A DNA stretch of 64,000 nucleotides, from the NCBI RefSeq assembly GCF_000196675.2, contig NC_015312.1:2170001-2234000 (forward strand), in the 5' to 3' direction. Shown here piece after piece: positions 1 through 7,272 of this stretch (positions are counted from its first letter, which is position 1; every line of letters begins with the position of its first letter). Both the position numbers and the translations under genes were made by a program. The notes under the pieces were generated by a model. It searched no databases and had not been told where the DNA came from. It worked only from the letters and a program-made list of their open reading frames with translations. The stretch is from Pseudonocardia benzenivorans CB1190. GTDB taxonomy: Bacteria > Actinomycetota > Actinomycetes > Mycobacteriales > Pseudonocardiaceae.

Positions 1-383
1 CGGTCGTCGAGCCCCACGCGCCCCTCTCCGACGAGCTGCAGGATGAGGTTGCCCGTGAAGGCCTTGGTCTGGCTGGCGATCTTGAACTGCATGTCCGGGG
101 CGATCGGCGCCCCGGTCGTGAGATCGGAGACGCCCGTCGCGCTGACGAAGTTCCCCTCGGGGCTCCAGATTCCGACCAGGACGCCGGGGGTGTGGTTCGT
201 GTCCTGGAACCGGGCGACGATGCGCTGGACCTCGGCCAGCGTCGGCGGGTCGAGGGATCGGTCGGCGCTGTGTCCTCCGCCTGTCGTCGGCGCGGCATCC
301 GCCGCGGCCGGGCTCGCGACCGCCGCCGTCAGTGCGACCGTGAGGCCCACAGCGCCTATGTACCGAACCCACGATCGGCCCAT
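1..383 (-). CDS. Serine hydrolase, beta-lactamase / D-Ala-D-Ala carboxypeptidase-like family (5' part only)
   Basis: The gene starts at the ATG at 383 on the minus strand and runs off the left edge, so only about 127 N-terminal residues are present. The start is followed by a signal peptide: a basic MGRSWVRY segment, then a hydrophobic stretch ending near ASPAAADA, so the product is probably exported. Near residues 103-106 the sequence FKIASQTKAFTGN contains an S-x-x-K motif (SQTK), the nucleophile and general base of class C beta-lactamases and DD-peptidases. The flanking LAEVQRIVARFQDTNHTPGVLVGIW also fits that family. The later YxN and KTG motifs lie outside the window, so the exact activity (esterase, carboxypeptidase, lactamase) cannot be decided. 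Confidence 0.8.
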   Translation of the reverse strand, partial: MGRSWVRYIGAVGLTVALTAAVASPAAADAAPTTGGGHSADRSLDPPTLAEVQRIVARFQDTNHTPGVLVGIWSPEGNFVSATGVSDLTTGAPIAPDMQFKIASQTKAFTGNLILQLVGEGRVGLDD

Positions 384-629
384 GAACCCGCTCCTTCGGC
401 GCCCGAGGCGACCCGACGCGGGACGCCACGTACCGTCTACCGCGCCGGAGATCGGTCCATAAGTGCCAGTTGGTCCATTGTGTCCGGAGCATCCGGCCAG
501 GTCGTCCCTCAGGTCGCTGCCTGTCGCCGCGCGCGGACGCAGCGCGACTACCGCGCTCATGCCCCTGCGACATGGGCCGGCGGCCGCTCGCGGCGATGAC
601 TTCCGGGACGCGCGACGGTCCGTACATCC

Positions 630-1238
630 ATGACCGAGACCGCAGGCAAGGTCCGCCTCTACATGTCGATCTCGGTCGACGGGTTCATCACCGGCCCGGA
701 CGACGGCCCTGGTCAGGGGCTCGGAGTGGACGGGGAACGACTGCACGCGTGGCTGCGCGACGGTGGGGTCGACCCGGCCTCGTACCGTCCGGCCGCAGAT
801 GTGGACGCCGAGGTGTTCGACGAGCTGATGGCCACCGGCGCGGTCGTCACCGGGCGCCGCACGTTCGAGCACGCCGGGGGATGGGCCGGCGATCACCACG
901 ACGGCGTTCCGGTGTTCGTCCTGACCCGCTCGGTCCCCGACGGGCCCGCGCCCGGGCACGCGCGGTACGTCACCGACGTCCGGTCCGGTGTGGCGCAGGC
1001 GAGGGCGGCCGCCGGCGACCGGGACGTCATGATGCACGGCGCCTCGGCTGCGCAGGCGTGTCTGGCGGCCGGTCAGCTGGACGAGATCGAGCTGCACGTC
1101 GTACCGGTGCTGCTCGGGGGCGGGCGGCGGCTGTTCGACGGCCTGCCGCCGGGCCGGGTGGAGCTCGAACTGGTGCGGTCCCTCGAGGGTGCGGGCGTGC
1201 TGCACCTGCGCTACCGGGTCGTGGGGAGTGACCGGTGA
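630..1238 (+). CDS. Dihydrofolate reductase-like (RibD C-terminal domain) protein
   Basis: The product has 202 residues and belongs to the DHFR/RibD_C fold. An N-terminal strand RLYMSISVDGFITGPDD matches the family's conserved start, GRRTFE lies mid-protein, and HGASAAQACL plus the ELHVVPVLLGGGRRLFD segment near residues 165-180 form the C-terminal core. Such proteins are NAD(P)H-dependent reductases of unknown substrate in actinobacteria; they are not the essential DHFR. The stop codon overlaps the GTG start of a degraded paralogue just downstream, so the two were once a translationally coupled tandem pair. Confidence 0.85.
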   Translation: MTETAGKVRLYMSISVDGFITGPDDGPGQGLGVDGERLHAWLRDGGVDPASYRPAADVDAEVFDELMATGAVVTGRRTFEHAGGWAGDHHDGVPVFVLTRSVPDGPAPGHARYVTDVRSGVAQARAAAGDRDVMMHGASAAQACLAAGQLDEIELHVVPVLLGGGRRLFDGLPPGRVELELVRSLEGAGVLHLRYRVVGSDR

Positions 1239-1705
1239 CGGGTCGCATCCGCGTGGACATGACGTCAGCGTCGGACGGCTACGTCGCCGGTCCCGACGAC
1301 GGGCCGGACGCGCCGCTGGGGACCGGCGGGTTCCGGCTCGTCAACTGGCTCGACAAGCGGGCCGACCCCGGGCCGAGCGGCGAGGTGTAGGCGCAGGCCC
1401 TGTCCACCCGGGCGCTGATCTCCGGCCGTCGGACGTACGAGCTGGCGGGCCGCTGGGGCGGCGACCACCACGACGGCGTGCCGATCTTCGTGCTGACCCA
1501 CGAGGTTCCCGACGAGACGCCGCCGGGCACGGTCCGCTACGTCACCGACCCGGCCGAGTGTGCGGCGCTGGCCCGGGCCGCGGTCGGCGACGGGGTCGCG
1601 ATGGTGCACGGCGCCGGGGCGACGCAGGCCCTCCTGCGCACCCGCGATGTCGACGACCCCGGCCAGCACGTCCTGCACCTGCGTTACCGCGTCCTGCCCG
1701 CGTGA
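1235..1705 (+). pseudogene. Degraded second DHFR/RibD_C-like gene (in-frame amber stop and internal deletion)
   Basis: Translation from GTG at 1235, overlapping the previous stop, gives a clear paralogue of the upstream gene (RIRVDMTSASDGYVAGPDDG, then SGRRTYELAGRWGGDHHDG). It is interrupted by TAG at 1388-1390, 51 codons in, and the same frame resumes at once. In addition, the C-terminal core found in the intact neighbour (the VVPVLLGGGRRLF region, roughly 35 residues) is missing: HGAGATQALLRTRDVDD runs almost directly into HVLHLRYRV. Two independent lesions make a pseudogene more likely than a sequencing error or stop-codon readthrough. Confidence 0.8.
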
Positions 1706-1715
1706 GTGGTGCCCT

Positions 1716-1755
1716 GTGAGTGGCAATAGTCGCGATAGCGACTATTGCCACTCAC
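1716..1755. repeat. 40-bp palindromic element, copy 1
   Basis: A near-perfect palindrome with left arm GTGAGTGGCAATAGTCGCGA and right arm TAGCGACTATTGCCACTCAC. It lies 11 bp after the DHFR-like pseudogene, between that gene and the oppositely transcribed tRNA cluster. Two related 40-bp palindromes occur at 56726-56765 and 63103-63142. It could fold into a strong hairpin and act as a bidirectional terminator or REP-like element. Confidence 0.85.
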
Positions 1756-1775
1756 GAGGCCGGGGGCATACGAAA

Positions 1776-1808
1776 AAGGCCCCCTGTCCGGACCGGACAA
1801 GGGGCCTT
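1776..1808 (-). terminator. Rho-independent terminator of the tRNA-Gly-Cys-Val transcript
   Basis: Read on the minus strand, AAGGCCCCTTGTCCGG and CCGGACAGGGGGCCTT form a long GC-rich stem, followed directly by TTTTTCG. It lies a few bases beyond the 3' end of the last tRNA of the minus-strand cluster. Confidence 0.85.
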
Positions 1809-1815
1809 CCTCGGG

Positions 1816-1890
1816 TGGTGGGCGATACTGGGATTGAACCAGTGACCTCTTCCGTGTCAAGGAAGCGCTCTCCCACTGAGCTAATCGCCC
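1816..1890 (-). tRNA. tRNA-Val (anticodon GAC)
   Basis: On the minus strand the acceptor arms GGGCGAT (1890-1884) and ATCGCCC (1826-1820) pair. The anticodon loop TTGACAC between CTTCC and GGAAG gives anticodon GAC, and GGTTCAATCCC is the T loop. The discriminator A is at 1819 and CCA appears encoded at 1818-1816. It is the last of three clustered tRNAs. Confidence 0.95.
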
Positions 1891-1891
1891 G

Positions 1892-1963
1892 AGGCGGAGG
1901 CGGGAATCGAACCCGCGTACAGGGCTTTGCAGGCCCTTGCCTAAGCCACTCGGCCACTCCGCC
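1892..1963 (-). tRNA. tRNA-Cys (anticodon GCA)
   Basis: The acceptor stem GGCGGAG/CTCCGCC closes the fold. The anticodon loop CTGCAAA inside GGGC/GCCC gives GCA, and the T loop GGGTTCGATTCCC is intact. It lies one base from the tRNA-Val gene and does not encode CCA. Confidence 0.95.
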
Positions 1964-2029
1964 CGATCCTCCGGATCGCTCCGGTGGTTCGAGACCTGGA
2001 GGTCCAGAAGTTGACTCGAGGTTCCTCCG

Positions 2030-2102
2030 AGCGGACGACGGGATTCGAACCCGCGACCCTCACCTTGGCAAGGTGATGCGCTACCAGCTGCGCTACGTCC
2101 GC
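2030..2102 (-). tRNA. tRNA-Gly (anticodon GCC)
   Basis: The acceptor stem GCGGACG/CGTCCGC pairs, the anticodon loop TTGCCAA flanked by TCACC/GGTGA gives GCC, and the T arm GCGGGTTCGAATCCCG is standard. It is first in the minus-strand Gly-Cys-Val cluster, an arrangement common in actinobacterial chromosomes. Confidence 0.95.
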
Positions 2103-2204
2103 ATGTGCACCGTGTCGGTGCGATGGGGAAACATTAGCGCAGGCCCGGGGGGTCGTTTCAAGCACCCCCCGCACGGGCCTGCGCGCGGCCCCTGACCTGC
2201 GAGA

Positions 2205-2624
2205 TCAGTCGCGGGCCTTCTCGTCGAGAAGCTCTGTGAGGGCCGCGTCGAAGTCGAGCCACGAATACTCGGCGCCCTCCGGGACGGCCGCATAGGTGTG
2301 CTCGAGGAACGACGAGAGCTCCGCGGCGTCGGCGTGGAAGCGGGCGTGGCCCGACGGCGAGGTGAGCACGAGCTCGACCTGACCGTGGCCGATCGGGGCG
2401 ACCGTGACGTCGCCGTCGCCGGTGGCCTCGGTCAGCCCGTCGGCCAGCAGGTCGCGCGCGAACACCCAGACGACCGGCTGCGAGTTGCCCGTCCGGAATG
2501 ACGCCTCGACGGCGAACGGGTCCCGGAAGGAGTAGGTCAGCTCGACGTTCACCGTGACCGTCGAGTCGGGAGCGATCAGCTCGAACACCGTCTGCTTGCA
2601 GATGATGTTGGTTACGTCGCGCAT
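2205..2624 (-). CDS. ssgB: SsgA-like sporulation/cell-division regulator, SsgB type
   Basis: The 139-residue product matches the SALP family in length and pattern: an N-terminal beta-rich half (TVNVELTYSFRDPFAVEASFRTG), the hallmark VVWVFARDLLADGL near residues 70-83, then TGDGDVTVAPIG, and a C-terminal PSGHARFHADAAELSSFLEHTYAAVP. SsgB proteins position division septa (recruiting FtsZ) in sporulating actinomycetes and are often the only SALP in non-Streptomyces genera. The gene is monocistronic, and its ATG at 2624 follows an AAGAGGAGCACG Shine-Dalgarno. Assignment to SsgB rather than another SALP is inferred from the likely genus and from similarity. Confidence 0.85.
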   Translation of the reverse strand: MRDVTNIICKQTVFELIAPDSTVTVNVELTYSFRDPFAVEASFRTGNSQPVVWVFARDLLADGLTEATGDGDVTVAPIGHGQVELVLTSPSGHARFHADAAELSSFLEHTYAAVPEGAEYSWLDFDAALTELLDEKARD

Positions 2625-2866
2625 CGTGCTCCTCTTTCTCGGGTCCCGCCTGGTCCGTCATGCACAAAAACGAGCGTGTCGCGAAGATGTGACGGGTCGA
2701 CTACGGCGAGTCCGCCCGAAAGATCGGCGAATCTCACCCGGGAGGGTGCGCGCGCCCGCCCGCCGGGCCCACGACCTGGGTGATCGCCGCGCGGGTCGGC
2801 CGCCGCCGCCCTACGCTCGAACCGCGCGCCCGGTCGGTGCGAACGTCGAGTGTGAGGACATCCCCG

Positions 2867-3523
2867 GTGACGGACCAGGCGGACGGAGCGGGCCCGTCCG
2901 GTCCGCGTGGCCGGGCGACGGCCGGGGCCGCGGACCCGGCCGACGAGCTGCTCGTGAGCCGCCTGGCCCAGGGCGACACGACGGCGCTGGCCGCCCTCTA
3001 CGACCGCTACGGCCGCCCGGCGTACTCGCTGGCGCGCAGGCTCTGCGTCGACGAGGGCATCGCCGAGGACGTCGTGCAGGAGGTGTTCCTCGCGGTGTGG
3101 CGCGACCCCGGCCGGTTCGACGCCGGACGCGGCGCCTTCGGGTCATGGCTGCTCACGCTCGTGCACCACAAGTCGGTCGACGCCGTCCGCCGCGAGAGCG
3201 CCCTGCGTCGTCGCACGGTACCGGCGGCCGACGACGCCGACGAGCGGTCGGCGCCTGCCGGCCCCGGGGCCGACCAGGCCGCGCTCGGCGCCGTCCTCGC
3301 CGGGCAGGTCCGCGACGCGCTCGGCACCCTGCCCGCCGAGCAGCGGCAGGCGTTGACGCTCGCCTACTTCGGCGGCTACACCCAGCGCGAGGTCGCCGCG
3401 CTGGTCGGCGTCCCGCTGGGGACGGTCAAGTCGCGCATGTTCACCGGCGTGCAGAAGCTGCGCGGGGTGCTGGCGCCGCTCTTCGGTGACGTGGCCGACG
3501 ACCTGGCCGGGGGTGCGCGATGA
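2867..3523 (+). CDS. ECF-type RNA polymerase sigma factor (SigK/SigJ-like)
   Basis: Sigma region 2 is seen in ALAALYDRYGRPAYSLARRL, then AEDVVQEVFLAVW and GSWLLTLVHHKSVDAVRRE. Region 4 is seen in LGTLPAEQRQALTLAYFGGYTQREVAALVGVPLGTVKSRM near the C-terminus. I place the start at GTG 2867 (VTDQADG), because the open frame upstream to 2780 is arginine-rich and not conserved-looking. The stop overlaps the ATG of the anti-sigma gene (ATGA), so the pair is translationally coupled and forms a classical sigma/anti-sigma switch. Confidence 0.9.
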   Translation: MTDQADGAGPSGPRGRATAGAADPADELLVSRLAQGDTTALAALYDRYGRPAYSLARRLCVDEGIAEDVVQEVFLAVWRDPGRFDAGRGAFGSWLLTLVHHKSVDAVRRESALRRRTVPAADDADERSAPAGPGADQAALGAVLAGQVRDALGTLPAEQRQALTLAYFGGYTQREVAALVGVPLGTVKSRMFTGVQKLRGVLAPLFGDVADDLAGGAR

Positions 3524-4491
3524 GGGCGCGCCGGCCCGGGTGTCCGCGGGTGGAGCAGGCGGTCGGCCTGGTGCTGCACGTGCTGGAGCCTGACGAGGAG
3601 ATGGAGATCCTCGGTCACCTGCCGACGTGCCCCGACTGCCGGGCCGCCGCCCGTGAGGCGGGGGCGACCCTCGGCGTGCTCGGCGCGTCGGTGGACCAGG
3701 CCGATCCACCCGCTCGGCTGCGGGCGGCGATCCTCGACGCCGCCGTGCGCACGCCGCAGCAGCCGTCCGCCTCCCCGGTGCGGCCCACCGGGTCGGTCGC
3801 CCCCGCCGCGCCCACCGTGCCCGCCCGACCCGCCCGACCCGCCGGACCCGCCGGGTTCACCCGGCCCACGGTGCCCGGTGCGACCGGGGCTCGCCCCGGC
3901 GACGACCGGCCGCCCGCGCTTCCGGGGCACGGTGGCCCGCCCCGGCCGCCCGCGCTTCCGGGGCACGGTGGCCCGCCCCGGCGGTCCGGCCCGCGCCGCG
4001 CGCCCCGGGCGCGCACGCGACGACTCGTCGCGGCGGCGCTGGTGCTCGTCGTCGCGGTCGGGCTCGGCGGGCTCGTCGCCCGCACGGTCCAGCTGCAGCA
4101 GCAGCGCGACGAGCAGATCGCCCGGACCCAGACGATCTTCGATATGGTCTCGCGGTTCGACAGCCCGGGCACGCGGCACGCCTGGCTCACCGAGGCGCCC
4201 GGCGCGACCCCCGTCGCGGCGGTCATGGTCTCGGGGCCGACCCGGCAGATCGTCACCGTCGGGTTGCCCGCGAACTCCGCCGCGACCGACACGTACGTGC
4301 TGTGGGGGATGGGTGCGGGTCCACCCCAGGCGGTGGGGACGTTCGACGTCGGATCGGTGGAGAGCGGACCCCACGACATAGGATCGGGCCCGGGCGCGAG
4401 CTATGCCGGCTACGCGATCTCGATCGAGCCCGGCCGGACCGCTCCTGCCTCACCGTCGAAGGTCGTGGCGAGCGGGCAGGTGGAGATCTGA
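3520..4491 (+). CDS. Membrane-anchored anti-sigma factor, RskA type with zinc-finger N-terminus
   Basis: The N-terminal ZAS-like domain (residues about 10-60) has the zinc signature H-L-P-T-C-P-D-C. A long Pro/Ala linker follows, then a transmembrane helix near residue 170 (LVAAALVLVVAVGLGGLVA), and an extracytoplasmic RskA domain (VTVGLPANSAATDTYVLWGM, ending YAISIEPG). The linker holds a perfect 36-bp, 12-residue duplication (LPGHGGPPRPPA) at about 3911-3985, a recent in-frame repeat. It should hold the preceding ECF sigma at the membrane until regulated proteolysis releases it. The stop overlaps the likely start of the next gene. Confidence 0.88.
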   Translation: MRARRPGCPRVEQAVGLVLHVLEPDEEMEILGHLPTCPDCRAAAREAGATLGVLGASVDQADPPARLRAAILDAAVRTPQQPSASPVRPTGSVAPAAPTVPARPARPAGPAGFTRPTVPGATGARPGDDRPPALPGHGGPPRPPALPGHGGPPRRSGPRRAPRARTRRLVAAALVLVVAVGLGGLVARTVQLQQQRDEQIARTQTIFDMVSRFDSPGTRHAWLTEAPGATPVAAVMVSGPTRQIVTVGLPANSAATDTYVLWGMGAGPPQAVGTFDVGSVESGPHDIGSGPGASYAGYAISIEPGRTAPASPSKVVASGQVEI

Positions 4492-4919
4492 GCGAGAAGA
4501 CCGAGGACGAGCAGGACGAGAAGTCCGGCATCGCCGCGTTCCGGGCGCGGATCGACGAGCATCCGACGTGGCGGCGCGTCTGGCGCATCGGCGTCGGCGT
4601 GCTGGGCACCGCCGTGCTCGTCGCGGGGATCGTCGCGATCCCGTACCCGGGCCCCGGCTGGCTGATCGTCTTCGCCGGTCTCGCGATCCTGGCCTCGGAG
4701 TTCACCTGGGCCAAGCGCGTCCTGAGCTATGCCCGCGGCAAGTACGACGCCTGGACCGAGTGGCTCGGCCGGCAGCACTGGGCCGTCAAGATCCTGGTCC
4801 TGCTGGCGACGGCCGCGATCGTCGTCGCGACGCTGTGGCTGCTCAACGCCTTCCACCTCGTCGCGGGCTGGGTCGGGCTGCAACACTGGACCTGGCTGGA
4901 GAGCCCGATCTTCGGGTGA
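4488..4919 (+). CDS. TIGR02611-like actinobacterial membrane protein
   Basis: About 143 residues: an acidic N-terminus (LSEKTEDEQDEKSG), then GVGVLGTAVLVAGIVAIPYPGPGWLIVFAGLAIL, two hydrophobic helices around the conserved P-Y-P-G-P-G-W motif, and a third helix (VKILVLLATAAIVVATLWLL). This is the pattern of the TIGR02611 family, integral membrane proteins of unknown function. No ATG, GTG or TTG lies in frame near the conserved start. The best start is CTG at 4488, preceded by AGGTGGAGA and overlapping the anti-sigma stop (CTGA). This unusual start is an inference. Confidence 0.75.
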   Translation: MSEKTEDEQDEKSGIAAFRARIDEHPTWRRVWRIGVGVLGTAVLVAGIVAIPYPGPGWLIVFAGLAILASEFTWAKRVLSYARGKYDAWTEWLGRQHWAVKILVLLATAAIVVATLWLLNAFHLVAGWVGLQHWTWLESPIFG

Positions 4920-4940
4920 TGTAGGGTTGCCGACGGCAGC

Positions 4941-5012
4941 GGGCGATTAGCTCAGGGGGAGAGCGCTTCGTTCACACCGAAGAGGTCACTGGTTCGATCC
5001 CAGTATCGCCCA
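4941..5012 (+). tRNA. tRNA-Val (anticodon CAC)
   Basis: The acceptor arms GGGCGAT (4941-4947) and ATCGCCC (5005-5011) pair. The anticodon loop TTCACAC between CTTCG and CGAAG gives CAC, and GGTTCGATCCC is the T loop. It is a paralogue of the tRNA-Val(GAC) at 1816 and is transcribed in the opposite direction. Confidence 0.95.
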
Positions 5013-5017
5013 CAGCC

Positions 5018-5065
5018 GAACGGCCTGGTCAGAGGCTCATCATGAGCCCTGGGACCAGGCCGTTC
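5018..5065 (+). terminator. Hairpin terminator after tRNA-Val(CAC)
   Basis: GAACGGCCTGGTC (5018-5030) pairs with GACCAGGCCGTTC (5053-5065), enclosing a second small hairpin (GGCTCATCATGAGCC). TCGTCGTTTCC follows, giving a short U-rich tail. It begins 6 bases beyond the tRNA 3' end. Confidence 0.8.
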
Positions 5066-5241
5066 GTCGTTTCCGGATCCTGAGCGGAGGCTCGCGCCAC
5101 GCCGGAGCGGGACCGGGGTCGGCCGGCTCGTCGTCGTCCGGATCGTCGCGCGCCCGGCAGTTCCGTGCCTGTCGAGATCGCCTCGGGCCCGCCCCCTGTG
5201 GCGCGGCGGCCGGCGGGGTCCGGCTGATGCTCGGCCGCTCG

Positions 5242-5973
5242 CTAGCGGACCTCCGCCATCGGGTTCCACTCCGTCAGCCCGGTCACGTCGTTCTCCCGCA
5301 TGGCGCGCAGATAACCGTGAACGCCGCGACCACCTTTCACGCTGCCGTGATGGCACGCCAGTGTCATCGGATCCGTCGCCTCGATCTTGTCGAGCGCGGA
5401 GTCGAGGTGGCGCTTCGACGGAAAGATTCCGATCATCCGGTACGCGTCGAGCATCGCGTCGCTCTCGTCGCGATCGGTCACCGCCGGACCCTCGCCGAGG
5501 GAGATGAAGACGTCGGAGCAGAACACCGTTCGCGTTGTGTCGTCGTACGCGAGCATCGAGTCCCATTGATGGACGTAGGGCGTGATCAGGAAACGCAGCC
5601 GGTGCGATCCGAGGTCGAACGCGGTGCTCTCGTCGACCGCCAGCGGCTCGCGGACGGCGAAGTCGGACAGGTTGACCGCGGCCCCGATCGGGCTGCCGAC
5701 CGCCTGTGCGTTGGGCGCGCGCTCCAGGAAGTGGTTCAGGGCACCCGACTCATCACCTTCGAGGTGCGGCACCACCACGTAGCGCACGGTGGTCGGGTCG
5801 AGCAGGCGGCCCACCGCGTCCCAGGCGTCGTCGAAGGTCTTCCGATAGCCGGTCTCGACCAACGTCGGCTGTTCGTCGCGGATCAGGAAGAAGCTCGTGG
5901 TGATCGGATCACCCGGCATCGCACCGAGACCGATGCGGAAGATGTCCGGCGCGATCTCGTCGACAGTGGCCAT
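5242..5973 (-). CDS. Metallo-beta-lactamase-fold oxidoreductase (ODP/FprA-like)
   Basis: The 243-residue product has the MBL-fold layout: an N-terminal PDIFRIGLGAMPGDPITTSFFLI, a first metal motif VVVPHLEGDESGALN (an HxExD pattern, as in oxygen-binding diiron and flavodiiron proteins, rather than HxHxDH), a central FCSDVFISLGE and a C-terminal LACHHGSVKGG. It is therefore probably a diiron oxygen- or NO-sensing or reducing protein rather than a hydrolase. The ATG at 5973 is preceded by GAGAGGGGGG; the open frame further upstream is non-conserved. It appears monocistronic. Confidence 0.75.
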   Translation of the reverse strand: MATVDEIAPDIFRIGLGAMPGDPITTSFFLIRDEQPTLVETGYRKTFDDAWDAVGRLLDPTTVRYVVVPHLEGDESGALNHFLERAPNAQAVGSPIGAAVNLSDFAVREPLAVDESTAFDLGSHRLRFLITPYVHQWDSMLAYDDTTRTVFCSDVFISLGEGPAVTDRDESDAMLDAYRMIGIFPSKRHLDSALDKIEATDPMTLACHHGSVKGGRGVHGYLRAMRENDVTGLTEWNPMAEVR

Positions 5974-6056
5974 CTCGGCCCCCCTCTCGAAATGGGCAGG
6001 AGCCCACGAGACGGACAAGGGTAGGCCGGACGTCGAGTAGACACCACGGGCCGGAA

Positions 6057-6608
6057 TCATGATCGTCTCGGGCTCGTTCGCAACCGGATGTCGGCCGGGT
6101 GCCGAGGTCGCGGACCGGCGGGCGCCGCCTGCCGGGGAACGTTCAGCCGGGGGGCGTAGGCGCTCCAGTCCGGCATCTCGGTGCCGTGGAGGGAGGCCTC
6201 CAGACGGTCGAGGTACCAGTTCCAGCCCGCCTCGACGTCGGCCGCACCGAGGCCCGGCGTCAGCCGCTGGGTGAAGACCAGGTTCGTGCCCCCGCCGGCC
6301 GGGGCGAGGTCGACCTCGATGTGCCACGCCTGCCCGTCGGGGTCGGGGACCTCGACGACGAGCCGGTGCGGCGGCGCGCACTCGTGGATCGTCACGGTGA
6401 CCGGATCGGCGACGGCCCCGCCCGCGTCGACCTCGCCCGTGATGGTCAGCTCGACGGTGCCGCCGGGACGGCCGGTGCCGGTGTAGGAGCCGAACCAGCG
6501 GGCCAGCCGGGCGGGGTCGGTGAACGCCGCCCAGACCTCCTCGACCGGATCGGGGTAGGTGCGGCGCAGGGTCAGGGTGCGGCGGTCGCCGGGGTCAGGC
6601 CGTGCCAC
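6057..6608 (-). CDS. SRPBCC (AHSA1/START-like) domain protein
   Basis: An activator-of-Hsp90-ATPase-like fold is visible in TLTLRRTYPDPVEEVWAAFTDPARLARWFG near the N-terminus and WNWYLDRLEASLHG near residue 140. The family binds small hydrophobic ligands. I choose GTG 6608 as the start because it overlaps the stop of the ArsR regulator upstream; a longer reading from 6644 would overlap it by 50 bases. ArsR plus SRPBCC pairs are a very common actinobacterial two-gene unit. Confidence 0.85.
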   Translation of the reverse strand: MARPDPGDRRTLTLRRTYPDPVEEVWAAFTDPARLARWFGSYTGTGRPGGTVELTITGEVDAGGAVADPVTVTIHECAPPHRLVVEVPDPDGQAWHIEVDLAPAGGGTNLVFTQRLTPGLGAADVEAGWNWYLDRLEASLHGTEMPDWSAYAPRLNVPRQAAPAGPRPRHPADIRLRTSPRRS

Positions 6609-6975
6609 GGTGTGCTCCCGTCGGGTCGGCGGCGCGCCGGGCACGACGGCCGCGGTGCAGTTCGGTGTCGAGGGCGTCGAGCCGTGCGGCGGGTCCGGCC
6701 GGCGCGGCGTCGGCGGTCAGCGGGCGGAACCGGGCGAGCCAGTCGTCCAGCTCGGCGAGTCCCGCGCGGCGGAGCGTGTAGACGCGGTGCTGGCCCTGCA
6801 CCGTGGACTCGACGAGCCCGGACTCCCGCAGGACCCGCAGGTGCCGGCTCACCGCAGGCCGCGTGACCGGGAACCGCGCGGCGAGGTCGCCCGCCGTGAC
6901 CGGCCCCTCGGCGAGGAGTTCGAGGACCTGCCGGCGCAGGGGGTCGGCCAGGACCGTGAACGTCTCCACGCCCAC
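6595..6975 (-). CDS. ArsR-family winged-helix regulator
   Basis: About 126 residues: VLADPLRRQVLELLAEGPVTAGDLAARF followed by VTRPAVSRHLRVLRESGLVESTVQGQHRVYTL is a standard ArsR winged helix with recognition helix and wing. No cysteine metal site (ELCVCDL) is present, so it belongs to the non-metal ArsR class usually paired with SRPBCC proteins. The start is GTG 6975 or GTG 6969. The AT-rich segment just upstream (CGGTTAAATACGCC on the minus strand) may hold its promoter or operator. Confidence 0.87.
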   Translation of the reverse strand: MGVETFTVLADPLRRQVLELLAEGPVTAGDLAARFPVTRPAVSRHLRVLRESGLVESTVQGQHRVYTLRRAGLAELDDWLARFRPLTADAAPAGPAARLDALDTELHRGRRARRAADPTGAHRGTA

Positions 6976-7272
6976 AGATGTAACCGCAGGCGTATTTAAC
7001 CGACAAGTGCACACGTCTGAGGTGCACCTCGCTGGTGTCCTCCGGACGCCGGTTCGGGGAAGGCCGCTCGACCGTCCTGCGCAGAGGGCGGCGCCGTCAC
7101 CCCGGTGCCGACGGAGCGACCGGTCCGCTTCCGGTCCGGCGTCCGGGGCCCCGCTCACCCGCGCCGGACGATGCGGCGTCGTCGTCGCATGCAGACGGTG
7201 GACGGGCTGCGAGACGTCGTGGAGCGGGCGCCGGGTGGTGGACGTCGTCGTGGCTCGGATCGGGGGTGGGCG

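Noticed and set aside
1816..5012. tRNA genes as integration sites for a genomic island
   Set aside because: No integrase, no duplicated tRNA 3' end and only housekeeping-like genes between; the two tRNA-Val genes are ordinary isoacceptors.
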